Shown here: one piece after another, positions 21,175 through 30,620 of the stretch
How the letters are laid out: each line of letters starts with the position of its first letter
Numbering within the stretch: position 1 is the first letter of the stretch
DNA from: Buddleja alternifolia
Taxonomy: Eukaryota; Streptophyta; Magnoliopsida; Lamiales; Scrophulariaceae
DNA: 64,000 bases
Direction: 5' to 3'
Assembly (NCBI GenBank): GCA_019426215.1
Contig: CM033392.1
Span: 38,674,980-38,738,979 of the forward strand
Made by a program: the position numbers and the translations under genes
Notes under the pieces: model-generated
Database searches by the model: none
What the model was told of the DNA's origin: nothing
The model's input: the letters and a program-made list of their open reading frames with translations, nothing else

Positions 21175-22203
21175 TGAACCCCTTTTTCACTTTAGACATA
21201 CTCTCTCTCTAAAGAAACTGACTCTTAGAATTTATTGTTCTGCAGAGCGCCACCTCGACGGTGGTTCGGCTTCTTCTGAAGGAATTTCTTTCCTTCATCA
21301 GACCCCATCCTCTTTTTCTCGAATTTTTTCTCCCCACCTTACCTGAGATAGAGGCTCTAAGCTGTTTGTTCCTTAGACCCATCACATCTCCCGCAATCCC
21401 ACTACTTACACACCACGCGTGTCACCAGCCATCCATGGCAGCCACCGCTCATCACTTCCACCTACAGATCCACCTCCCCCGTCAGAGTTGATTGCCACCA
21501 CCCCGATCCTTGGAACACCAAGCCTATGCTCTTTGATGTCCTCAAAGCTTATTGTGGGGAAAGGGTTCATGGCCGCTTTCATCTCTCATGAAGCAATAGG
21601 GAGAGTATGTCAAGGGCTTTGGCAGCCCTTGAGTCAAAAATTTGCCTAGCCATCTGTGATGCCCATGGTCTTCATGTGGTGTTTTTTTTACATGTTATTC
21701 TTTTTTCTACTTGTTTGTTAGTTTGATTGTTGTGTTTGAGTTGCTTAGTTTCTTTGTGCTTTTGTTTTTGGATGGGATCTGTTTGCGGTACTTTTATGCC
21801 TTTTTGTTGTTAAAACAGATCCGTTGGTGGCATTGTGGACGTAAGTTTGTTGATTTCTCCACATTGAGGTTGAGAAGGTTATGAAAGCATGAGGCTTGGT
21901 GAAGAGTCAATTCATCGTGGAGGAAATGACTTCTCTCAAATTATAAATTCCCCTCCTCTCGGGCGGGAACAGTTTATAAGACATATGATCACCTTATTTG
22001 GAGATCATAACGTTTATTTAGGCGATGTTTCTAGCAAACACTCTTGTTCTTCTTTAGTTGTGTATGATGATCCCTCTTTTTGTGTCCTCATGTTTAGTTT
22101 GTTTTTTGCCATCTCTAGTTTAGGTAAATGTTGCTTTGTATTTGCTACTCTATGATGTACTTGTGTTTTTGGTTAATGAAATTTAGTGTTTTACTTATAA
22201 AAA
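21175..22203 (+). mobile_element. Non-LTR retroposon insertion (LINE-like, internally deleted) or retrocopy
   Basis: The 3' end (GGTTAATGAAATTTAGTG, then ACTTATAAAAAAA) looks like the tail of plant LINE or poly(A)-tailed insertions. Flanking sequences are near-duplicates: AACGTGCTGATGAAAGTT at 21158-21175 and AACGTACTGATAAGTT at 22205-22220. The GC-richer 5' part (21240-21640) and T/G-rich 3' part have no long open frame or RT motif. It is therefore either a LINE lacking its ORFs or a processed copy of an unidentified transcript. Direction follows the A-tail. Confidence 0.5.
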
Positions 22204-22220
22204 AACGTACTGATAAGTTA

Positions 22221-22688
22221 TTTTTTGTATGTTTTTATAATAATACTCTATTTTCTTAATTAATATAAGATTTATATAATCAATTGAAAATTAAGATTTA
22301 AATAGTGACGTGAACCGCTTAATTTTGATCAAATGAAGGACAATAGAATTTGCAAACAAGTGTTTAAAATATTCTCAGAATGATTGGCTACTGCCAAATT
22401 TACTTTCTTGTTACTTTTAACTAATCTATTGATAATCTTTTGTACCTTTGTTTTACAGTTTACATCAATTATCAGAGACTTGGAATTTTGGTGTGATGCA
22501 TAATGGTTAATGATATAGTCCACATTTTTCATTTTGAATTTTTCCATTACATGGTTGTCATTTAAACTTGCATAGGAATTTAATAAAGAAGCAAATTGAA
22601 CTTTTTCTTAATTTTCTTTTCTTTTCTATTTTGATGAATAAATTATTATAATACTTATATAATTTTATCTTCATGATTATTTATACAG
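22221..22688. other. Intergenic, nothing recognised
   Basis: AT-rich stretch between the retroposon tail and the left end of TIR-K. No coding frame or repeat end seen. Confidence 0.5.
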
Positions 22689-22753
22689 GAATTGAGAGTT
22701 AAATCCCCAATCACTAATTCAATTTTGTGATCAGTCCCTATTCATATTTTAAA

Positions 22754-22802
22754 GGTCTGCACTCCGTAATTCTAAATAAAAGTTTGGATTCACTCCCTAC
22801 TT
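22754..22802 (+). repeat. TIR-K left terminal inverted repeat (best-conserved part)
   Basis: Contains GTCTGCACTCCGTAATTC and GATTCACTCCCTAC. It pairs with 29140-29200 on the other strand with scattered mismatches and small gaps. Confidence 0.75.
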
Positions 22803-23560
22803 CCAATGAAAAAACTAAAATGTCCACAACTTACATTAAAATTACAAGTGACCTATCACACTCTATATTCTCTCTCTCTCTTCCTTCCTTTCTCTCTCCT
22901 CTTCTTCTACAAGCTCTCGTTCTCTTTCTTCCCTTTCTGCCATTGTTGTCTGATCTCCCCGCTGCAAATTTTGGTAGGAAAAAAGAGCTTAAAGGAAGTA
23001 AATCAATTAAAATCCATTTGAAATCAAACTATGTCCCTTTTCCTTATTGCGAAAAACTCTCTCCCTGCTAACCCAAACGCAGTACACCAACTCGAATTCG
23101 GGGATGACGACAATTTCAGACGCCTAAATTTTCTGGTTGTCGTCGGTTTGTTGTATGTCCACAAATACATATTTGATTTCTACATTTATAGAAAAATTAT
23201 CATTATTAGTGCATTAGTGATTGAATTTCTGATTGTAGAATCTGTGTGGGTGTGTGATTGTGCCTAGAAGTTGCATAATAGGGTATTTAACAGACTTTGG
23301 TGCCTTATTAATAAACCCATTTAAATTGCAAGTGATTCCTAAAAAGTTGCATAATGGGGTATTTAACTCCCAATGAATCGAATACTTTGGTGTTGGAATC
23401 TTTGAAAGTGGTTTTAATGGATAAAAAGGTTTGAAGGTCATTGGAGTTTGTGAGGGAAAAGAGGCAGAGGATGGTGAAGCGGTGGAAATTTCGCCGGAAA
23501 ATGCTCGCCACCATTTCGTACAATTACATCTCCGACAACAAGGCTGAGATTGTTTTAATG
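22803..23560. other. TIR-K left unique segment
   Basis: A CT-rich stretch (22860-22960) is followed by mixed sequence. A GC-richer piece (23400-23545: GGTGAAGCGGTGGAAATT, then CGCCGGAAAATGCTCGCC) could be a captured host fragment, but I recognise no protein. The opposite end of the element (28960-29130) has GA-rich sequence in the mirror position, so this may be an extension of the TIR architecture. Confidence 0.4.
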
Positions 23561-23764
23561 GACATTTAAATTCAACTTGTTTCGACATATTTGTACAGTT
23601 ATTACGACTTCTCTTAACAATTATTACTATTTTCTTAACAATTATTACGACGTTTCTTAAGAACTAAAATATCTATACAAATATTACGACATTTCATAAC
23701 AACTAATGCGACATATATAACTAATACGACATATTTATACAATTATTACGATGTTTATTAATAA

Positions 23765-24208
23765 CTAATACGACGTATATGTACAATTATTACGCCGTTT
23801 ATTAACAACTAATACGCGTATCTGTACAATTATTACGATGATTATTAACGACTAATATGACGTATTATTACAACTAATACGACGTATCATAACAAATAAT
23901 CTTACGAAAAATTCTATAACGTGCTTTAGCATGCTTAGAATCACAAACTAAAGTATGATAAAGATGAATACTACTTATCATTACAACTAATACGACGTAT
24001 ATGTACAATTATTACGCCGTTTATTAACAACTAATACGCGTATCTGTACAATTATTACGATGATTATTAACGACTAATATGACGTATTATTACAACTAAT
24101 ACGACGTATCATAACAAATAATCTTACGAGAAATTCTATAATGTGCTTTAGCATGCTTAGAATCACAAACCAAAGTATGATAAAGATGAATAATACTTAT
24201 CATTACAA
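23765..24208. repeat. 222-bp tandem duplication
   Basis: Two copies, 23765-23986 and 23987-24208, nearly identical. Each starts CTAATACGACGTATATGTAC and includes GTGCTTTAGCATGCTTAG and AAGTATGATAAAGATGAATA. The first half of each copy is built from a shorter degenerate motif (CAACTAATACGACGTAT / CAATTATTACGATG) that also fills 23580-23764. Confidence 0.93.
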
Positions 24209-24299
24209 CTAATACGACGTATACACTAAAGATAAAGTATAGAAAAAGAGAAGATAACGTATGACTGTAGTAAACTATTGATAAATTTAATCTTAAGTT

Positions 24300-25345
24300 T
24301 GAAGCCAAATTTTTATACTAGAATTTTTTGGATAATGCGTGATATATTTCTAGAAAGCCCTATATGTCTACTATAAAATACAAAAAATGGTTTATGATTC
24401 CGAGCATTGTACAATACGTTATGGACTTTCTCGTGAAGTCGCGCAAAAATGTCAATAAATTTAAGCTTAAGTTTGAAGCCAAATCTGTTTTATACTAGAT
24501 TGTTTTTTATAACGTGTTATATATTTCTGGAAATCTCTATGTGTCTACTATGAAATAAAAAAAAATTATAATTTCGAGCATTGTACAATACGTTATGGAT
24601 TTTATCGTGAAGTCGCGCAAAACTGTCAATAAATTTAAGCTTACGTTTGAAGTCAAATCTGTTTTATACTAGACCATTTTTGATAATGTGTCATACATTT
24701 ATAGAAATACCTATGTGTCTATTATGAAATAAAAAAAATGGTTTATGATTCCGAGCATTGTACAATACATTATGGATTTTCTCATGAAGTCGCGCAAAGC
24801 TGTCAATAAATTTAAGCTTATGTTTGAAGCCAAATCTGTTTTATACTAGACCATTTTTGATAGTGTATTATACATTTATAGAAATCCCTATGTGTCTACT
24901 ATGAAATAAAAAATATGGTTTATGATTCTGAGCATCATACAATACATTTTGGATTTTATCGTGAAATCGCGCAAAACTGTCAATAAATTCAAGCTTACGT
25001 TTGAAGCCAAATCTGTTTTAAACTATACCTTTTTTGATAATGTGTCATACATTTATAGAAATACCTATGTTTCTATTATGAAATATGAAAAATGGCTTAT
25101 GATTCCAAGCATTTTACAATACGTTATGGATTTTCTCATGAAGTCACGCAAAATTGTCTCTAAATTTAAGCTTACATTTGAAGCCAAATTTGTTTTATTC
25201 TAGACCTTTTTTGATAATGTGTCATACATTTATAGAAATACCTATGTGTCTACTATGAAATAAAAAAAATGTTTTATGATTGCGAGCATTGTACAATAAG
25301 TTGTGGATTTTCTGGTGAAGTCGCGCAAAACTGTCAATAAATTAT
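24300..25345. repeat. 177-bp tandem array, about six units
   Basis: The anchor GTTTTATACTAGA-like sequence occurs at 24487, 24661, 24838, 25015 and 25192, spacing 174-177 bp. Each unit contains ATGTGTCTACTATGAAATA, GGTTTATGATTCCGAGCAT, TACAATACGTTATGGATTT, TCGTGAAGTCGCGCAAAACT and TAAGCTTACGTTTGAAGCC. 177 equals 59 codons, and one plus frame reads similarly across units, but it has stops at two fixed places in most of them. A 93-codon open stretch at 24922-25203 comes from that frame. Confidence 0.93.
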
Positions 25346-25349
25346 GACC

Positions 25350-26215
25350 ACGTACGTCATTAGGCAATGTACATACATCGTTATGCTAAAAACGTAGGTT
25401 GTCCCTTCACAACTAATACGTCATCTTCAATGTTGACATACGGCTTTTATATCTATTAAATACATCCTTTTAGTTGTTACAATACAATATTTCATATGTA
25501 ATAGTACTTCGGATTGCTGTTGAAATATGTCAATTGAAATGTATTAATATATATATACTAATACGTCAACTTTTTTGACCTCATACGTCATTGGACAATG
25601 TACATATGTCGTTATGCTAAAAACGTACGTTATTTCCTTTACAACTAATACGTCATCTTCAATGTTGACATACGACTTTTATATTTATTAAATACATCCT
25701 TTTAGATGTTACAATACAATATTTCATATGTTATAGTACTTCGATTTGCTGTTGAAATACGTCATTTGAAATATATAATTTCTATATACTAATACGTCAA
25801 CTTTGATGACCTCATATGTCATTAGACAATGTACATACGTTGTTATGCTAAAAACATACGTCGTTCCTTCACAACTAATACGTCATCTTCAATATTGACA
25901 TACGGCTTTTATATCTATTAAATACATCCTTTTAGTTGTTACAATACATTATTTCATATGTAATAGTACTTTGGTTTGCTGTTGAAATACATCATTTGAA
26001 ATATATATTAATTTATATATACTAATACGTCAACTTTGTTGACCTCATACGTCATTAGACAATATACAGACGTTGTTATGCTAAAAACGTACGTCGTTCC
26101 TTCACAACTAATATGTCATCTTCAATGTTGATGTACGACTTTAATATTTATTAAATACATCCTTTTAGTTGTTACAATAGAATATTTCATATGTAATAGT
26201 ACTTCGGTTTGGCAC
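25350..26215. repeat. 231-bp tandem array, about 3.7 units
   Basis: The anchor ACGTCATTxGxCAATGTAC occurs near 25354, 25585, 25816 and 26049, spacing 231-233 bp. Units share GTTATGCTAAAAACGTACG, CACAACTAATACGTCATCTT, CATCCTTTTAGTTGTTACA and CATATGTAATAGTACTTCGG. The array is unrelated to the 177-bp unit but rich in TACGTCA, the complement of the GACGTA motif of the next array. Confidence 0.93.
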
Positions 26216-26560
26216 AAACCCCAAAACTAAACCCCAAACCCCAGACCCCTAAATCCATTGACACACGAATATATTTGGACAAGTATTTTATAAACAAATG
26301 TATCAATTTCTAGTAGTTTATGTTGTGACCATAGAAGTTGAATCAATAATGTTACATTTCTTTCACAAACGTAATGTGTGTAGGCACTGTTACTAGTAAT
26401 CACTTGACTTAGTAATGTGTGTACCAAAGACTATGTGTATCCACACGGCTACTAGTTTCCACTTTACTCTGTGTGTAAATGTTTATAGTTTTGAGATATT
26501 TATACACATGATTATACATATTTCTCAAACATAATGTGTGTAGACACTTTTCGTATTATT
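26216..26560. other. Spacer between TIR-K arrays
   Basis: Starts with CCCCAAAACTAAACCCCAAACCCC-like C/A-rich sequence, which superficially resembles plant telomeric CCCTAAA but is irregular. Then mixed AT-rich sequence with GTGTGTA and ATAATGTGTGTA repeats. No coding frame. Confidence 0.5.
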
Positions 26561-26639
26561 GTCTATAAATCGACATATGATTGGCAGTCAATTTAGTATT
26601 AGTTTTCGTATTCATACATAATATCAACGTATGGATGTC

Positions 26640-27910
26640 TATCAATTGACGTATAGGTACTTTTAATTTGACGTATGCTAACATTCAAACTGACGTATGA
26701 ATGCAAGTCAATTGACGTATTATTTTCCATCAATCGATGTATAGATACACTTGATATGACGTACTACTACATAATTTCGACGTATGTTTTTCTATTAGTT
26801 GACGTATAGGTACAATTGATATGACGTATTAGTATATTCAAATGGTCGTATGGATGTCTACCAATTAACGTAATAATACATTAATATGACATCCTAGTAC
26901 ATTCTAATTGACGTATGAATGCAAGTCAATTGGCGTATTATTTTCATCATTCGACGTATGTGTACACTTGATATGACGTATGAATACATAAAATCGACGT
27001 ATGAATGTCTATCAATTGACGTAATAATAGTATTCGTACTTTCAAATTGACGTATGTTTGTCTATCAATTGACGTATTATTTTCCATCAATCCACATATA
27101 GGTACACTTGATATGACGTATTAATACATAATATTGACGTATGGAAGTCTATCAATTGACGTAATAATACATTAATATGACATATTAGTACATTCAAATT
27201 GATGTATGAATGCAATAATATTGACATATGGATACATTCAAATATGACGTATTAGTACATTGAAATTGACGTATGAATGCAAGTCAATTGACGTATTATT
27301 GTATATCTATCGACGTATAGGTACACATAATATGACGTATTAATACATAATATTGATGTATGGTTGCAAGTCAATTGACGTATGGTTGTCTATCAGTCGA
27401 CGTAATAAAACATTTAATATGACGTATTAGTACATTGGAATTCACGTATGAATGCTAGTCAATTAACATATTATTTTTTATCAATCGACGTATAGGTACA
27501 CTTAATATGACGCATTAATACATAATATTGATGTATGAATGCAAGCGAATTGACGTATTATTTTCTGAAAATACCGTTGGTTGTCTATCAATTGACGTAA
27601 TAATGCATTTAATATGACGTCTTAGTACATTCAAATTGACATATGAGTGCTAGTCAATTGATGTCTTATTGTCTATCAATCGACGTATAGGTACACTTAA
27701 TATGGCGTATAAATGCAAGAGAATTGACGTATTATTTTTTGAAAATACCGTATGGTTGTCTATCAATTGACGTAATAATACGTTTAATATGACATATTAG
27801 TACATTTAAATTGATGTATGAATTTTAGTCAATTGGCGTATTATTGTCTATCAATCGACGTATAGGTACACTTAATATAACGTATTATTACATAATATCG
27901 ACGTATGAAT
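26640..27910. repeat. GACGTA motif array (about 34 copies in 1.3 kb)
   Basis: By eye about 34 GACGTA words occur on the plus strand, usually as TCAATTGACGTAT, TCAATCGACGTATAGG or TTGATATGACGTATT. Variants carry one change (GACATA, GATGTA). A looser higher-order order (GGTACACTTGATATGACG, then TACATAATATTGACGTATG, then GTCTATCAATTGACGTAA) recurs at variable spacing. TGACG is the core bound by plant TGA/bZIP factors; any binding is inference. Confidence 0.9.
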
Positions 27911-27929
27911 GCATATTAAATTTAGCTTA

Positions 27930-28800
27930 CATTTGACAGAAAACCTGTTTAGTTCTAGATATTTTTTGATAATGTGTCATACATTTTCAGAAACCCATAT
28001 GTGTCTAATTTCAAAAGAAAAAAATAGTTTATTATTTCGAGCATCGTACAGTTCGTTATCGACATTTTCGTGAAGTCGCGCAAAACTGCCTATAAATTTT
28101 AACTTATATTTGAAGAAAAAATTGTTTAATACTAGATGTTTTTTGATAGTGTGTCATACATTTTTAAAAAATCTCATGTGTCTACTTTGAAATTAAAAAA
28201 GGGGTTTTTGATTTCGAGCATCATACAATGCGTTATGGACTTTCTCGTGAAGTCACGCAAAATAGTTGACAAATTTAGCTTATGTTTGAAGGAAAAACTG
28301 TTTCATACTAGACATTTTTTGATAATGTGTCATACATTTTTAGAAAACTCTATTATGTCTACCTTGAAAGTAAAAAAGCTTTATGATTCCGAGCAATGTA
28401 CAGTGCGTTATCATATTTCTCGTGAAGTCGCGCAAAACTGTCGGCAAATTTTAGCTTATGTTTGAAGGAAAAACTGCTTCATACTACATATTTTTTGGAA
28501 ATTTATCAAACATTTTCAGAAAGCTCTATGTGTTAACTTTGAAATTAAAAAAAAATCATATGATTCCGACCATCGTACAAAGAGTTATGGACTTTCTCGT
28601 AAAGTCACACAAAACTGTCTATGAATTTTAGCTTGCGTTTGAAGATAAAATTATTTCATTTAGGATGTTTATTGATAATGTATCATACTATTTATGAAAG
28701 CTCTATGTGTCTATTTTCAGATAAAAAAAGCGGTTTATGATTCCGAGCATTCTATAGTGTGTTATGGACGTTTACGTGAGGTCGCACAAATCTGTCAACT
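27930..28800. repeat. Second, diverged 177-bp-type array, about five units
   Basis: Units share GATAATGTGTCATACATTTT, TCTATGTGTCTA-like, TGATTCCGAGCATCGTACA and CGTGAAGTCGCGCAAAACTG with the 24300-25345 array, but are more diverged and of more variable length. They lie in the same orientation. A 109-codon open stretch at 28136-28465 is a chance product of this repeat. Confidence 0.88.
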
Positions 28801-29139
28801 TATCATATGAAAATACGTCAACTATGCACAAAAAATACATCGCACGTGTCTTATCTATACTTCAATAGCTGTACATATGAAGTTTGAAAAAAATAAATAT
28901 TTTGTACTCGAAATATAGGCAAATACGGATCTTGATTTGTTCATTTTATCATGCAGAACAAAATGGTGTCACCTTTGAACAATTTCAATCGCCGAAAACG
29001 TTTATCTACTCGGATTTGTGGTGAAGTGGAAAAGGAAAAAAGAGAGGAGCGAAGGAGAAGAAGTCATGTTCAGCCAAAAAAAAGGGAGAAGAAGTTGATT
29101 AAAAAATTAATATAGTAAGGGCATTTTCGTCTTTTCAGG

Positions 29140-29200
29140 TCCCTAGGGAGTGAATCTAAATTTGCAACATGAATTAGGGAGTGCAGACTTTGAAATTATG
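29140..29200 (-). repeat. TIR-K right terminal inverted repeat (best-conserved part)
   Basis: Plus strand TAGGGAGTGAATCTAAATTT, then AATTAGGGAGTGCAGACTTT, the complement of the left TIR at 22754-22802. The wider end runs on to about 29254. Confidence 0.75.
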
Positions 29201-29254
29201 CCTAGGTACTAATTTTTAATTTTTAATAGGGTTTAGGGATTTTCTACCAATTCT

Positions 29255-29351
29255 CCCTATGTGATTTCATTATGGAGACCTATTATAATTATACATTTTA
29301 TTGTTATTTATTTTTTATTCTTTTACAATAATATGTGGAATCACATAGGGG
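29255..29351. repeat. Short inverted repeat next to TIR-K
   Basis: CCCTATGTGATTT at 29255-29267 pairs with AATCACATAGGG at 29339-29350 around an AT-only loop. It could be a tiny MITE, or part of the TIR-K end. Confidence 0.45.
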
Positions 29352-30084
29352 TATATTAGGTATATCAAAAGTTTCAAGAAACTATTTTTCCTTCAGAAAA
29401 TTTCTTGGAACTTTTGTGATGCCCTTTTTGACTCCAATGAGTATTTTTCGAAGAGTTAAATTTCGGAGGGCATAATTGAGTTATAATTTTTGTAAGTGGC
29501 ATAGATTGGATATAACACCAAGATTTGTTTCTTGACTTCAATTTTTTTTTAAAATGACAATTTATCCTATCTGTATTATAATTTATGCAATATATTTAGG
29601 GAGAAGATTGGCTGTTGGGAGTCGCCACAAAATATTATTGTACTAAACTAATATTGTTTTATACATGCATATGCTAATAACTTCACCATCACTACCCAAG
29701 ATAAAACCCATTTGATTTACAAAGGTTCCTAGTGTGAACACCTTCACGGTGATATTAATAAACTAAATCATTCGAATTACCCTAAAAAATTCAAAGCCTA
29801 AGTTATTATATCTTAACTAGTTGACAAGTATATATTTGTTCACAAGCCGATGAAAGTTAACTCTACTGACAAAGTTAAAACCTCAAGATGTTAGAAATTT
29901 GGGTTCTACTACCACCAATAGTACATGGGCCATGATAAACAAGGAATAAATGATGAATTAGCCTGCACTTATTTTTACCAATTTAAATTTGATAGAGCAT
30001 GATAAACTTGCCTTGAATTAGGTGTTAGGATCCTAGTATCACGGGATGACAACAACAACGAAAAAAAAATGAGATGAGATGTGG
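29352..30084. other. Intergenic, nothing recognised
   Basis: AT-rich DNA with no coding frame, repeat boundary or RNA gene that I can support. It ends where the extra ORF of Sire-D is truncated (about 30085). Confidence 0.5.
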
Positions 30085-30620
30085 TGGTTGAACCCTTTCT
30101 GTAGTAGGTCTCTCAGCTTTCATAGCAACACTCTGGTTTTTAGAGAGTGCCTCTACTTCAACACCTTTGGCAATAGCTGCCACTTCCGCGAGATCAACGT
30201 CAAGATGGACGTCAATCGGTGCTTCAACAACATCTGTAACAAAAGACGTAGCACAAGATGTATCCTCTATAAGAGCAGGATCTTCTACAGATGTAAGAAA
30301 AGAAGAACTATGGGAAGAAATAAACTTTCCTTGAGAACTGGTCTCAATAACAGGTGTATTCAGACTCTGAGTGCTTGGTTCAACAGTCTCATGCTTCTCG
30401 GGCTCTGAAGGTCTCTTGTTTGGGCCTGGGGATTTCTTGAAGATTCTTTTGACATTAACCCCTTCAATCGGCTTTGACACTTCAGTCTTAGCGTTAGGAA
30501 CGGTTGCCTCTTCTTCGAATGAAAGAGATTTTGTAATAGAGGCAAGTTTCCTACGCTTGACTAGTGGAATACGGTCCTCCAAATCCTTGTCATTCTCTGC
30601 ATCATCTTGGATAGGAGATG
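30085..30620 (-). pseudogene. Sire-D extra ORF, downstream half
   Basis: Minus-strand frame (RIPLVKRRKLASITKSLSF, EGVNVKRIFKKS, ETSSQGKFISSHSSSF, EAPIDVHLDVDLAEVAAIA) homologous to codons ~57-190 of the extra ORF of Sire-E at 39220. It is severed from its upstream half (45597-46160) by Sire-E; the frame reads straight across the two pieces if one copy of the AGATG duplication is ignored. Similarity stops near 30085 (after the VQPP residues), where Sire-D is truncated. Function unknown: basic NLS-like KRRK and low-complexity Thr/Ser-rich sequence. Confidence 0.82.
30616..30620. repeat. Target site duplication of Sire-E, left copy
   Basis: AGATG directly precedes the 5' LTR. The identical AGATG at 45592-45596 follows the 3' LTR. 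Confidence 0.93.

Larger units (their letters stand above)
22689..29254. mobile_element. TIR-K: ~6.6 kb TIR-bounded element filled with satellite-like arrays
   Basis: Terminal inverted repeats: left GGTCTGCACTCCGTAATTC followed by GGATTCACTCCCTA (22754-22802). The right end, reverse-complemented, gives AGTCTGCACTCCCTAATTC followed by AGATTCACTCCCTAGGGA (29140-29200). Weaker similarity reaches GAATTG at both extreme ends. Inside the TIRs are short unique segments (22800-23560 and 28800-29130). Between them lie, in order, a TACGACGTA-rich block, a 222-bp duplication, 177-bp units, 231-bp units, a GACGTA array and 177-bp-type units again. No transposase is visible. It is probably a non-autonomous DNA transposon; superfamily and target duplication are unresolved. 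Confidence 0.65.

Noticed and set aside
26216..26260. Interstitial telomere-like tract
   Set aside because: The C/A-rich CCCCAAAAC/CTAAACCCC sequence is short and irregular, not (CCCTAAA)n.
24922..28465. Open stretches of 93 and 109 codons in the 177-bp arrays
   Set aside because: Most other units of the same arrays have stops in that frame. The openness follows from a period divisible by three; reported as a question, not as genes.
22689..28800. CRISPR-like appearance of regularly repeated DNA
   Set aside because: Units are 177-231 bp and adjoining, or very short and degenerate, without unique equal-length spacers or cas genes. The context is a plant nuclear genome.
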